Below are positions 46,301 to 56,500 of a stretch of DNA of 64,000 nucleotides, piece after piece. Position numbers and translations under genes: made by a program. How positions within the stretch are numbered: position 1 is the first letter of the stretch; every line of letters begins with the position of its first letter. This stretch comes from Amyelois transitella (Eukaryota > Arthropoda > Insecta > Lepidoptera > Pyralidae): NCBI RefSeq assembly GCF_032362555.1, contig NC_083515.1, positions 7,537,001 to 7,601,000 on the forward strand. Reading direction: 5' to 3'. The notes below the pieces were generated by a model that saw only the letters and a list, made by a program, of their open reading frames with translations, searched no databases and was not told the origin of the DNA.

Positions 46301-47486
46301 AACATCAGCTTCCAAGGCCACACGGTCAGTACTTCTTCCACTTGGATCACCAATGTAGCCAGTAGCACCTCCCAACTGCAAAAAAGGAAATCATGTATTA
46401 TTATTCATATAAAAATATAAATACAAGTAGGTAGCAAAGTAGCTAGCTGTCTATTTTAGAAATTCTTTTTCTACATACACTAACAAGAAAGGGGACTCTT
46501 TCAAAACTAGAGCTTTGTCAAACCCATTAAAAATGAAGATGGGACACTTAAAATTAATATACTGCTTAAAGTTAAGCTTTTCACCTATTCATCATTTGAG
46601 CCCTACCTGTGATTTTATGGTTGAACAATAAGGCTGGCCGCATAAATACATGTTCCATATTTGATTTTCTAACAAGGAATAATGATTTGTGATTCCAGGG
46701 CCTAGCGCAAACATTATTTTTTATTTATTCGGGATTTATACATGTCAGTAGAGGATAATGAAGGACAATGTTTTATTAACAATAGAATTTTAAAAACTAA
46801 TAGAATACGGAATAAAATTTTATGCAGACAGCCTACTTAAGTAAATTTTACTTACCAATGCTATAACCTTATGGCCGCTACGTTGCCAGTGTAAGAGATT
46901 AATAATGACAAGGAGGTTCCCAACATGAAGGCTGTTTGCAGTAGGATCAAAGCCTGCATAAACACACTGTGGAGACTTGTTCAGCAAATTTATTATTTCG
47001 GTCCTGAAATTGTAATGAAAACCTTACATAATATCTTAATAAGACAAGCAATATGATAATGACATGATATTGTCAACTTGTACAAGTTCTGGTGTGCATA
47101 AGAATTTTGTTTGAGAATGTTTCTTTCTCACGATTTTTGGCATAAGTATCAATTAGTATCAAAATAAATGTATGTAAAAAATTTAAGTTTTTAGATTTAA
47201 TTCACAGTAACTACATGAATACAATGGGATTTAATTCTGGGAACCACTTGTTAACGCGATGTTTAAATTAATTAACATTAAAACAAAAGTTCATAAATGG
47301 TATTATTGTTATATTTTTATGAAAAATAAATTCTTACGCCGCCGTGCTTGGGAACATGTCTTGATACATTTCACGTTCATGCAATTTTAGCATATTCCTG
47401 TTGGTGTAGAATCGTCTATGCGACCAGTTCGACGAGGAACGGTTGCCAGTTTTATAACATCGTAATAAAGTGTATAAAAGTTTCAT
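40356..47486 (-). CDS. YARS2: Mitochondrial tyrosyl-tRNA synthetase, 466 aa, 8 exons
   Basis: Exons (minus, 5' to 3'): 47486-47338, 47003-46856, 46375-46197, 46058-45842, 45439-45361, 41435-41160, 40922-40734, 40519-40356; phases agree. The N-terminus ([26 protein letters not shown]) is a basic, hydroxylated mitochondrial presequence. Class I signatures are HVGN (76-79, the HIGH motif) and KFGKS (271-275, the KMSKS motif); [10 protein letters not shown] and GGSDQMGN line the tyrosine pocket. The C-terminal S4-like RNA-binding domain includes [12 protein letters not shown] and ends [11 protein letters not shown]. Length is close to human YARS2 (477). It charges mitochondrial tRNA-Tyr in the matrix. 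Intron 5 (41436-45360) carries a SINE with an RTE LINE nested in it; intron 4 carries another SINE. Confidence 0.95.
41559..41568. repeat. Target-site duplication TGATATTTTA, left copy
   Basis: TGATATTTTA lies directly before the short element and recurs at 45255-45264 after the last bases of its tail. Ten of ten bases match. It shows that 41569-45254 entered as a short-element insertion later split by the RTE. Confidence 0.85.
41569..41821 (+). mobile_element. RTE-partner short element, complete, split by an RTE
   Basis: Reference copy of the family. Head: CGCCGTGTGGTTCCCGGCACC; middle: CTTGGGATTC, GCGATGGGCTTGCATCCTGTC, GCTGAACGTGGC; tail: CTCTGTCTACCCCGCAAGGG, GACGTG, then TATGTAT repeats. 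The last 3 bases (45252-45254) lie beyond the nested RTE. Total about 256 bases. No protein and no clear pol III A/B boxes were seen. Head and tail both resemble the ends of the adjacent RTE, so it is best read as an RTE-mobilised non-autonomous element. Confidence 0.85.
41842..44943 (-). CDS. RTE endonuclease-reverse transcriptase, 1033 aa
   Basis: Uninterrupted frame. The APE-like endonuclease is N-terminal: [13 protein letters not shown] (about 60-70), [10 protein letters not shown], and SDHLLV near 270. The reverse transcriptase shows [45 protein letters not shown] and the catalytic YADD at about residue 756. A long lysine- and glutamate-rich linker joins the domains. The C-terminus ([18 protein letters not shown]) is the part left in the many dead fragments of this window. 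It may be active. Such proteins nick target DNA and copy RNA carrying their 3' end, which would include the short element. Confidence 0.95.
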   Translation of the reverse strand: MNLKKHINGGDGVRTPSRLVPGGSGMRSAESRFATMNVRGGMKDKIEEVCQMMDERRLDVLCVNETKRKGCDATQHGPYTAYWSGISSTSRGCQGVGLILSARMAECVNEYECVSPRLLWIRLKVGITRIFVLGVYAPWDVGSRGTTSAKSENEEFWNSVREVLKVTKPNEKIIMLGDFNGWVGVKRDGYEKVLGAFGDEKVNDNGRSVLEICLEWDLFVSNSMFQHKEIHTYTRVEGILKSMIDFVIVDERLKNKVLDTRAYRGAGIDSDHLLVISRIRGIFNRWRHRVREQTSALERVKVENLQDMDVGKKYINRLKDEFEDLEEMSDIEDGWKEFKERIVKVAVEVCGVSRRRKGKNHKNAWMSKDVQELVRLKKKAWLDLLAAKANLRMQEVIDEDVNEARKEYKKMKDLVKKAVIRKKEEYKEDFDKRLSEDFQSNLKVFWKSVRSARGNTITRELTRIRCQDGSVVKGEECVLKIWKDYFESLFEKKEGNKKDFCYSEEKENEMEGEIEMFEIVEALKSMKAGKAAGCDRVSVEMLKAGKGVVASQLYCLFNLCWRSGRVPKDWCKAVIVPLYKGKGSQLNCKNYRGISLLSVVGKLYAKVLINRVRNETDDKIWDAQAGFRKGMGCTDQVFSLRCIAEKFLAKSQKVYCTFVDLEKAYDRVERNELWSALSMHGVSSLLIRALKSLYEDSSACVRINGAHTEWFKIEKGVRQGCVASPWLFNLFMDSCLTDLKESKSGLRMNELLVKCLLYADDQVILASSEEELQEMVNCMHEALKEKGMKVNVSKTKTLVFEMEKEMTACNILIGGEKVEQVKEFVYLGSKFTSDGKYDSDIERRVNAGNMVNGALHAFMSSQKLSKKARLAVHRGVLVPTLMYGSESWVWQKKHESRINAVEMRALRSMMGVKLSDRIRNSVIRECCDVKEDVVTGIEKGMLRWFGHVERMNESRLTKQIYKESVEGKVGVGRPRRTYLDQIKDVLVKGQVKSTRNRRACMKRVMNVDEAKEVCRDRGKWKEVVSAYPSGKEA
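45133..45240 (-). repeat. RTE 5' head shared with the short element
   Basis: On the minus strand it runs GCCGTGTGGTTCCCGGCACC through CTTGGGATTCCTCTTT, about 105 bases, alignable by eye with 41569-41680. It gives the locus an apparent inverted repeat of about 110 bases at its two ends. Confidence 0.8.
45585..45790 (+). repeat. Second tRNA-like SINE family, copy 1
   Basis: B-box-like GGGTTCGATCCC in GGTCCCGGGTTCGATCCCTG, then TTGGATGTTTATCTAT and CGAAATTACTTCGAGGTTA. The 3' half recurs at 53965-54115. In YARS2 intron 4. Not a tRNA gene: no acceptor stem pairs. Confidence 0.65.
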
Positions 47487-47849
47487 TTTTGTTTTTAAAT
47501 TTCAGTATTATTTAGACATAACCTCAAAAATACAATATCTAATGCAGGGTTGTTTTCAAGGACATGTAGATATTAAATCTTATTGATCTTGGAATAATTA
47601 TTTAAACTATATTCAAAACTTGGACAAAAAACCAAGCTATTGGTACTTAAGTAAGAACGAGGTAGGTACACAGCTGACTGATTATTTTTGTTTTGACTCT
47701 TTGACACTGATGTGAACACTGCACTGATCTGATCTCTATTTGTACTACTTACATGTCAACGTCATTGCCTACAGAACTCAGCACGACACAGACAGGGGCA
47801 TATAATATGATGGTACCGGGAGCGATTGATTCGTTCGGCTCGACCGCCA

Positions 47850-47960
47850 TCAAAGGGAAGATTCTCTGCTAAGCTCGGTGTTATCCAGCCTGGAAACCGT
47901 AGCTAAGACGATGTTGAGTCGGAGGTTATATTTATGCTCCAATCCGTGAAATCTTTGTTT
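47850..47960 (+). repeat. Dispersed repeat, copy 2
   Basis: Pairs with 31497-31605; shared blocks AAAGGGAAGAT, CCTGGAAACCG, CGGAGGTTA, TTATGCTCCAA and GAAATCTTTGTT in the same order. About 360 bases upstream of the YARS2 ATG. Confidence 0.6.
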
Positions 47961-48054
47961 GCGCGATTTTAATTCTTCTCTGCTATTGGCCGAGCGCCTC
48001 ATTTTCTTCTTTGATTGACAGTTGGTGTGTGATATGAGTGATGTCACCACAGTA

Positions 48055-48140
48055 TCATACATACAGTTTACATCTTTATTCCTTAGAGGGTAAACAGAGC
48101 CAAATATTGAAAAGACTGGAAATCCATATTCAGCAAATAT
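48055..48140 (-). repeat. RTE-partner short element, tail fragment
   Basis: Reversed tail only: CATACATACAG, TTCCTTAGAGGGTAAACAGAG, and GAAAAGACTGGAAATCC. Confidence 0.55.
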
Positions 48141-49012
48141 AGACAAATTGCACTTAAGACTAACATAATTTATGCATTACATCTTGTTTTCCTCGTGGAC
48201 CAACTGATATAACTAGTTTGTGATAACTCAACTTTAATAGAATGATTATCACTTGAAAAGACTACTACATATATATACACCTTGAATATATATCTAGATA
48301 CGTCCATGTCAAAAAGGATAGGGCTAGCCAGGATACGTACCTAATGACAAAAAATACACACAGATATTTGATATTTATTTAATAATACAAATACATTCTA
48401 TGGACTTTCTACTTTTATACTATACACATTTGCTTTTGAAGATGTAAATAGCTCAGTGAAAGTATTATTTACAAAAGAAATATCTAAACCTCTGACACAG
48501 TAGCAACAAACACTAGAAAATCACCTTAGCACAATTCGATTACAAACAAATGACGGTGTGATCGACAACAACCGATATTTCATAAAGTACCCTACCTTCA
48601 TAGAACAGAAGAAAGCTGAAAGACCAACAACTTTTTTTTTTGTAAAAGTAAAAATTATTAGTACCCATGTTTTGCAGTATTGGTTCCAAACAATCAAACA
48701 AATTATTTAGATAACCAAATAATGAAGCCTTAATTATTACCCAATGTTTGATCCCATAAATATTTCACTGTCTTTAAATAAACATAGTAATGCAATAGAG
48801 GGAATTACAAGTGCACAAATTAGAACTTTATAATCAAAGATTCATGATTAAAATACAGGTAATTCTATAAAAATACTATTTTCCTATGGAGAAATAATAA
48901 TATATATTTATAGGATGTTATCTTTGATTATAAACCTCTAATGCGATAGAGTAATACTTAACAAATAATACTTACGACTATAAAATAACATTGAAATATA
49001 TAAAAATGCGAA

Positions 49013-52000
49013 CTAGTCTTCAAGGGTGACATTTTTGAATAAATACGACATGGATTCCTTGTTGTGAATGCGGCGTATGGCTTCGCTGAGGAGAACGGAT
49101 ATGTCAATGGTTTTTATTTTGTTGCACTGCATTTTTTGTAGCTCGTGTGGAACTGTGTTGGTGACAACCACCTCGTCAATTGGCGAGTCTTCGATAAGGC
49201 GCGGCGCGTCGGAAGAAAGGAGCCCGTGGGTGGCCAGCACGTATATTTTGTAAGCACCACACTCTTTCAGTACTTCAGCGGCTGCCACGAATGATTGTAC
49301 GTCATCGATCATATCATCCTGAAAGGGTTGTTTTGGTATTAAATAACTGATTCTTTTCTTTTTTTTTTTCTTTTATTGTTAGATTTTATTAACAATTATA
49401 TAAATATTATAATAATTAAATCAAATTAAAACTAAAGCTAAAACTACTTATAAAAAGAAAGAAAAAAAGATACTTACAAACTAATTAATTTAAAACTAAA
49501 ACTACTTATAAAAATAAAGAAAAAAAATATGACTACAAACTAAAATTTAATTTATAAATTGTACAGTCCCTGCATTCTTTTCTTATGTTTAATAATAATA
49601 CAATCATTGATGATACACATGTATCACTCCACTATGATTCTGTCATTACTGTACAATTGACCGTAATAGCTAAATAGATAAACTTATAATGTTTGTAAAG
49701 TTTTTTTTATGTGCAATAAAGATAATTACATTCATTTATTCTTTATTGTCGACCCTTGTGGTCTAATAATCATCAGGTTAAATGCTCAAACCCCCCAAAG
49801 TCAGTACCTACTTGATCAGGTTAAGTTGATATTTGTATTACGAATACATATCAATATGTGCGCACCAAAGAAATTTAAACCAAATATAAGAAGAAAAGCG
49901 TTGGTGGTCGAATCGGTAAGGTGCCTGGTTAAAAAGCGTGATGCGCGGAAAGGCACAGGTTCGAATCCCACCTCGGCCTTGTGTAGATTCATTTGAAAAC
50001 TAACTCGCTTCGTGTAAAAACCTGACCCAATCTAGGATTGATGGTGAAAGGCATACCCCGGGCTCCAAAGTGGTGAGGTTGTAACGGGGACTAAAGCCAG
50101 GAGGATGAAGACTATAAAAAAACGACGAAACCTTTCAAAATAAGGTAGGTGCAGGTGTAGACGTGCCAAGCGAAGTCTTGTCGGGACCACTCCCGTGTTC
50201 CCAGATTGTCATATGGCATCAAACACACAACAGTTTCTTGTTATTTCATCTAGCCACATATACAACATATAAATAAATATATAGGGGCAAAATTGCACAG
50301 AGAGCTAGCTCCAAAGTATAATTGAGACTACTGCTATGTGATACATACATACATACATATAATCACGTCTATATCCCTTGCGGGGTAGACAGAGCCAACA
50401 GTCCTGAGCGGACTGATAGGCCACGTTCTGCTATTTGGCTTTAAGATAGAATTGAGATTCGAATAGTGACAAGTTGCTAGCCTATCGCCTAAAAAAAGAA
50501 TCTCAAGTTTGTAAGCCTATCCCTTAGTCGCCTTTGTGATACAAACTCAACTATATTCTCTTACTAACCACCATGATAGCTATCCTGCCGCCGACGTCGC
50601 CGACCACGTTGATCGGCGGCTTCTCCTTGGCGGGGTGCACCGGCACTCCCACGGACACGTCCATAGTGCGCGACCTGTCGACACTATACAAACAGTGAAG
50701 ATTCACTTGTACATTAAATGCAAAATTCAAAACTTTAATTAATTATTATGGGACTCTTCAATATAACTTAATAATTTTCATATCTTTTGGTTTCACAACA
50801 TTGGTTGATGTCAAATAAATTACTTAAAACTAAGTTTACCGCCGCTTCCAAAGTGTCAGTGCAGAAGAAGCGGTAACGAATTGCAGTGCAGCATTTTCTT
50901 TAAATGCTTAAATCCCTATTGCAACTTAGGAAATTGAATGTGGTAAGCTGATTGGCGAAGATTTTCGTCACGATTTGCCCAAATCAAGCTGCAAACTCAA
51001 TAATATGTTTAAAAAAAAATGTCATGTGTCAAGAGACCTTGGTATACACGGCGGAGAGTAACGGCCGTCGACCTCGTCACTTTCTGCCTCCTTCTGCTCT
51101 CCGTGTATGACGGCTATGGCCAGGCGGAGACGTTCAGCGTAAGAGGTGGCCTTCTTTGCGGAACCTGGGTTGCGGGCAACTATCACAGAGTTCCGGTAAT
51201 CTGGAATCTGAATATTTATTTTTTTGTTTACTAGGTGGTTTGTGTTATATGAAAAGAGACTTTTGTGTCATAAAGAAAAAGAAAGACATATTTATTATTA
51301 TAATGCATAGTCAATGCTTTTTATGTGCACTGCTACTTTGTTTATGGATTTTTTCCTTATTAATTTGGGTGACTGGAAGAAATCCCAATAGCACATAATT
51401 TAATCATTAATTATTAATTTAATCAATCATTTAAACTTAAAATCCAATGATTGTTTCGTAATTTGTTTTTCTTAAGTTCAATAAAAGCCTACAGACAAAT
51501 AAATATTCTGATCTGTTAAAATTAAATAAAATACTCAAGAGTAGAGGAAAAATAAAAAATTACAATAAATATGTTTGAATGATTAGTATAAATGCATTGA
51601 GCTGCACAGCCCAATCAGTAATGCAAAGGCAAAATAATTTAATTTTATTGAATGGAAGCAGAAATTATTCTTAACTGAAAATTAAAACATGGAATCAATT
51701 AAATCATTGTCATAAACCACAGGTTATTTGTAAGACATAGAACATTGTCATTTAAAAAAATAAGATTTTAGAGTGAAAAAATCTTACACTTTCTTGGATG
51801 TATTGCAACAGGAACGGTGAAGCTCTAAGATTATCAACTGGGCATTCATAGAAACCCTGGATCTCCTTCTGATGCAGGTCCATAGTGATGATGTGTGTCA
51901 ACCCCGACTTGCACATCATTTTAGCCAACAGCTTTGTGACAATGCAACCTCGTTTCCTCATTTTGCACTGCTTGCTGTATGGCAGATATGGAATCACCCC

Positions 52001-52771
52001 TACAATGGACCGTGCAGAAGAAGTTTTACAGGCATATGCCATTATGAGTAGCTCCATGATGTTGTTGTTGACATCCCTAAAACAAACAACATATAATTTA
52101 CTCAAAGGATAAGTTTTAGTTTTACTAAATATGGATATATTTCTTTCACTGCTGCTTTCAAGTGTAAGAGATTGTAAGGTTTAATAATATTCATATTTTT
52201 GACCCTTTTATATTTAAGTTAACTATATAAAAATGAATATTATGATCCAAGTTGGGAATGCTCTGCAACCTGAATTAGCCATGCATGGATTGTGGTCAAA
52301 TGCAGATTTGTGACAAAAGAACTCAAAAATATCAGTGACTATAACTTACTTTGTACCAGTTTGAACAATGTAAATGTTTTTTCCACGAATTGAGTCTGCA
52401 ATCTCCACCATAGTTTCTCTGTTTGTCTTGTGGTAAACAGAACATCCTCCTTTGCGAACTCCCAGACGACTGAAATTAAATATTTGATGTAAAGAGATTG
52501 ATGTTGAGGCAAGAAAACATGAAATGCATCAAAAATAAGTTGGACTAACTCAATGTTTATCTAAATATTGAGTTAGTCCAACAAGTGCTAATAAAATGAG
52601 GTCAGAATGATTGACCTTGATTGATGAGCAAAAGTAAAACAAGAATAAAGTAATAAATCGAAATAAGGCAATCATCACTTAACCAATTACTCACTTGGCG
52701 ACCAATTCGGCTAATTCTGGATGCGAATTGCCGCTTAGAATCACGATGTCCGATGTGGAGTTTCCTTCCAT
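49013..52771 (-). CDS. PRPSAP: PRPP-synthetase-associated protein, 358 aa, 6 exons
   Basis: Exons (minus, 5' to 3'): 52771-52695, 52469-52350, 52076-51788, 51207-51038, 50683-50569, 49318-49013; phases agree, 358 residues against 356-369 for human PRPSAP1/2. It has the two-lobed PRPP synthetase fold ([55 protein letters not shown]). It is the associated, non-catalytic form rather than PRPS: the ATP-site FSNQET becomes HKTNRET, the catalytic loop is replaced by an insertion after IAVIHGE ([16 protein letters not shown]...), and the ribose-phosphate loop reads [16 protein letters not shown] binds PRPS in a large complex and restrains PRPP output. Exon 4 uses a weak donor (GTCTCT). Head-to-head with WDR3. 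Confidence 0.92.
49430..49550. repeat. Two tandem copies of a roughly 60-bp AT-rich unit
   Basis: CTAAAACTACTTATAAAAA followed by an A/G run and ACTACAAACTAA-like sequence occurs twice in succession, in PRPSAP intron 5. Confidence 0.55.
49900..50110 (+). repeat. tRNA-like SINE, head and 3' end
   Basis: A-box GGTGGTCGAATCGGTAAGG and B-box GGTTCGAATCCC, then directly the 3' end (CATACCCCGGGCTCC, GTGGTGAGG, AGCCAGGAGG). The central part present in 62265-62400 is missing. Confidence 0.75.
50341..50535 (-). repeat. RTE-partner short element, 3' two-thirds
   Basis: Clean reversed tail (CATACATACATACATATAATC), TATATCCCTTGCGGGGTAGA, CAAGTTGCTAGCCTATCGCC, ending at CCCTTAGTCGCCTTTG; the head is truncated. 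It ends about 30 bases from PRPSAP exon 5 (50569). Confidence 0.8.
50775..50900 (+). repeat. Dispersed repeat of the GCCGCTTC family
   Basis: ACAACATTGGTTGATGTCAA, then CCGCCGCTTCCAAAGTGTCA and GCAGAAGAAGCGGTAAC; matches 59225-59400 and, inverted, 57010-57150. Confidence 0.65.
52540..52581. repeat. Perfect 15-bp inverted repeat, 12-base loop
   Basis: TTGGACTAACTCAAT at 52540-52554 and its exact reverse complement at 52567-52581. In PRPSAP intron 1. Confidence 0.7.
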
Positions 52772-53520
52772 ATTGCTTTTGTGTGATCGATTAGTGAAAC
52801 CTACAAGCCTGTAATGTCATATTAAACGGATGAGTTGTTTTAAACGTGGCCAGTAAACTATATAAATAAGATTGAGGAAAGGGCATCACGTTGGATCAAC
52901 AAGAAAAACAATAAACCTGGTTTTGTTGAGTAACATAATAACCTGTTGCCAGATTGTACTACACCAGAATAGAAATATTAAAGAAAGCAAAATCTAAGAA
53001 GTTATAATTTTGGTGATTTACGTTTTAATAACTCGTATTATATATTGTAAAAGAAAGCACATTAAATTTAACAACGAACGACGTCTAGAATTCACAGTAA
53101 ATGTATAGAATTCACAGTAATTGACATTTGAAAAGATGGCAGAACTGACTTTTTTTTTCTTTTTGCCCTTTTGATCATAGAAATTTTAATGAAATTGACA
53201 ATGATACGCTTTCGCTATTCGGAAAGGACCTTTCCTTAATGTTACATCTTGCGCCAAATAAAGATTTTTCTTTCTTTCTTTCTTTCTTTCTTTCCTTAAA
53301 AAGAAATTCTTTTGCTTATAGTACAGAAAAAATAATACTTTGACATCGCATCCACCTGACAATGACATTGAGTTGACAAGAACAAAACAAAAACACCATG
53401 CTGATTTCTGTTTGGTGTACATGTGTTATCATTCATTTTCATTGTAAAAGTAAAATGTGATGTGTGGTTGTTAGTTCATAAATTTTAAAGTGGTTGTCTT
53501 ACTAAAACAAGAATACAATT
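52772..53520. promoter_or_regulatory. Head-to-head spacer, PRPSAP and WDR3
   Basis: 749 bases between divergent start codons, likely a shared promoter region. TGACA motifs at 53122-53126, 53341-53345, 53363-53367 and 53374-53378. A (CTTT)n microsatellite lies at about 53268-53296. Confidence 0.5.
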
Positions 53521-56500
53521 ATGGGTTTAACTAAACAGTATTTGCGTTATGCACCTAGTGGAGTTTTTAATGTTATTGCTTCAGCCGACTGTAATAGCTC
53601 ACACGTTTCACTGAATGGCATAAGTGGTAGATATATTGCTGTTGGGGCCTGCGAACATGTTATTTTATGGGATATGAGGCTTGGAGAAAAGGCACAAGTC
53701 CTTCCCGGTGAAAATGTTGTTGTATCTCAAATTTGCGCTAGTCCTTCGGGAAATCATATGGCTGTAGGTTATGTTGATGGTAACATTAATGTATTTGAAC
53801 TTGTGAACAATGAGGTTGTATGTGTGTTTGCTGGCCACAAATCTGCTGTTACCTGCCTGCAGTACGATGAGCAGGGACACCGTTTAGTATCTGGATCTAA
53901 AGTAAGTGTTATCTCATTAAACTTTATGATTAACCTCAAGTTTGTTATCCCCAAGTTAACTAACTTGCCGTGATTTTTCTGGGTCTTTGATGTTTATCTA
54001 TAAGTGTTTTTATGAAATATAGTATCATTGATTATGTATTACATTACTGTAACACAAATCTCAAACTTACTTTAAGGCTAACTCAATCTTTGTAATCTGT
54101 TCTGTATATATTTATTAATTAATTTTTCACTACTGTATTATGGCAATAGGTGGACCCTAAGCTTCTATGATAACGAGTTCAACAGGGATATCCAGCAGGA
54201 TTCTGATGGTTAGACACAATGTTTATAGTTATTTTATAAAATAATGTCAGTCAGAAAGTTAGATGGGAAATGCTTTGTGTAAAAACCGGACTAACCCAAT
54301 CCAGGGCCCATGGTCAAACGCATACCCCAGGCTCCTCTCCAGTATGGTGAGGATGCAACCAGAATAAAAAATCCAGAAAGAAGAAGAGGTTTATTATGAG
54401 ATTTTAAATTTTTATATACTTTTAGGACACAGAAGTTATACTATGGGACGTAGTGTCAGAAACAGGTGTCGCCAGATTCAGTGGCCACAAAGGAGCTGTA
54501 ACAAGTGTTATTTTCATCAATGGCAAGAATTGCATAGTGAGCTCTTCCAAAGATACCTTTGTTAAGTTTTGGGACATTGAAACTAAACACTGCTTTAAAA
54601 CACTTGGAGGACATCAGATGGAGGTAATGAAAATGATTTTTTTTTCTCCATAGTATCGCAGCCATGAGAACTTTATCCTGTTTCACATCAAAATAAAAAG
54701 CAAAACAGCAATAGTTCTTTGCGCAATAAAAACGGCCTACTGCCATGTTCTGGGGGCTGGTGTCAATATATTGGTCTCACTATTAATATTAGTTTATCTA
54801 AGCGATATTAATCTGTGCAGTAAATGAAATATTTGTAATAAATTTAACAGTCTCTACTCACATTGAGAAAGAAAATACACTTAATGTTTTAGGTTTGGTC
54901 AGCATCTCTCTTGAAAGAAGAGCAATACTTAGTAACAGGCAGTATGGATTCTGAGCTACGAGTCTGGAAGCTTAACTGGACTAGTGATGTGAAAGATGAA
55001 GAGAAACTTGTCCGGCAAATGGAGATTGTCAAAATTGAGGAGACAGAGGATGTTGAAGATACTTCGGTAAGTATTGGATAATAAAATGTGTAATTTTATA
55101 GCTGAAAAACTAATTAAATGCAATACTGTAAATCATTATTCCTTAAAACAGATTTTTACACTGCCATATCAAACGAAGGTAGTGGTTCCCGGCACCAATA
55201 GAAACAGGTCCACTCCACCTCTTTCCCATGCATGTCGTAAAAGGCGACTAAGGAATACGCTTATACATATACTTGGGATTCCTCTTTTAGGTGATGGGCT
55301 AGCGACCGAGTTGCTATGATACGAACAAAATTATACATACCACCTGCATTATATTTATGACTCATAGTTGGCAAATAAGCGTTTGAATCTTTGAATCTCA
55401 TTAAAAAAATTCTCATTGACATAGACGTGATTATATATGTATGTAAGAATTCTGCTAATATACATTTTCTTACAGGTACTGCAATGCCATCAAGTAGGCA
55501 CATTGATTCGGGGCGGTCGGGGCCGCGTGGTCGGCCTCCACACCGACCCCGGACAAACTGTTTTGGCCTGCTACGGTACCGATTCACTGCTCGAACTCTT
55601 TGCGTTTTGCTCTGACGAAGAAGCCAAAACAAGAATGGATAAAAGGATAAAGAAGCAGAGAAAGAAATTGGCGTAAGTTCTAGATTTTATATTTTGTGAA
55701 ATTTTTTTTTTGCACAGCCCGTTAAAGATTATGAGGAAGCTGAGTATTTAAGAGACTGTCCGAAATTCCCCCGGAAAAAAAAATTTGGTTATCTATTTAA
55801 ATAAAAGTGTATTGTACAATTTACACAGGTCATCTTGAATTTTGCATCATTCTTAATATTACAACAGGTTGTAAAATATTTTTTTAGAAAACTAAAGGAG
55901 AGCGGTGAAGCTGATCCTGATACCACCGAGGTTGCACAGCTCCTGACACTAACAGACGAGGTGCGGCGACTCACGTCCGTCAAACTCGACGCCAAGATAA
56001 AGTCTTGTTCGCTATTGCTCGGAACCACTGGGGAACTCCGGGTGGGCGTCACCTTGGCCAATAACACGGTCGAGTTGCACAGCTTGAGGTTACAGGAGGG
56101 GCATGAAGGTATGGACTGGATATGTTTATTTTGAGTTTTTTGTTTTGAAACATAAAATTGATTTTGCGAAATCCGAAATGGTTAAAAATTAAGATCTGAT
56201 GTATGAAAAGACCTTGTTGTACTCATGTTATGCAAAAAAAATATGAATTTGAATTAGGTTTCCAGAAGTAACCATCCATCCAAGTAGTATTATTTTCATA
56301 CAAACAAAGGTCAAGGTAAAAGTGGTCTAGTATACATATAAAATAAATTGTTTCAGTGCAATGTTTGAAACAAATAACACAACCCGGCCACCAAAAAGAG
56401 CCGCGATGTGTGGCCATCAGTTCCGACAATCTGGCTGTGCTGTCGGCGTCCGCGGATTCTGTCAAGATTTGGAACAGGTACGGACATTTAAAACCAAATA

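Larger units (their letters stand above)
47487..49012. other. Spacer between YARS2 and PRPSAP
   Basis: Holds the YARS2 promoter side (TGACA at 47702-47706, TGTCA at 47754-47758), a dispersed repeat at about 47850-47960, an RTE-partner fragment (48055-48140) and the PRPSAP 3' UTR, with a minus-strand AATAAA at 48374-48379. No coding sequence recognised. Confidence 0.55.

Noticed and set aside
49430-49550. CRISPR-like short repeats
   Set aside because: Only two AT-rich tandem units without unique spacers, in an intron of a eukaryotic gene.
49900-49980. Possible tRNA gene (A- and B-box-like sequence)
   Set aside because: No acceptor or anticodon stems pair, and the same sequence recurs with a long shared 3' body, so it is a SINE.
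49013-52771. Active PRPP synthetase (PRPS)
   Set aside because: ATP-site and catalytic-loop motifs are replaced and the PRPSAP-type insertion is present; the sequence follows PRPSAP closely.
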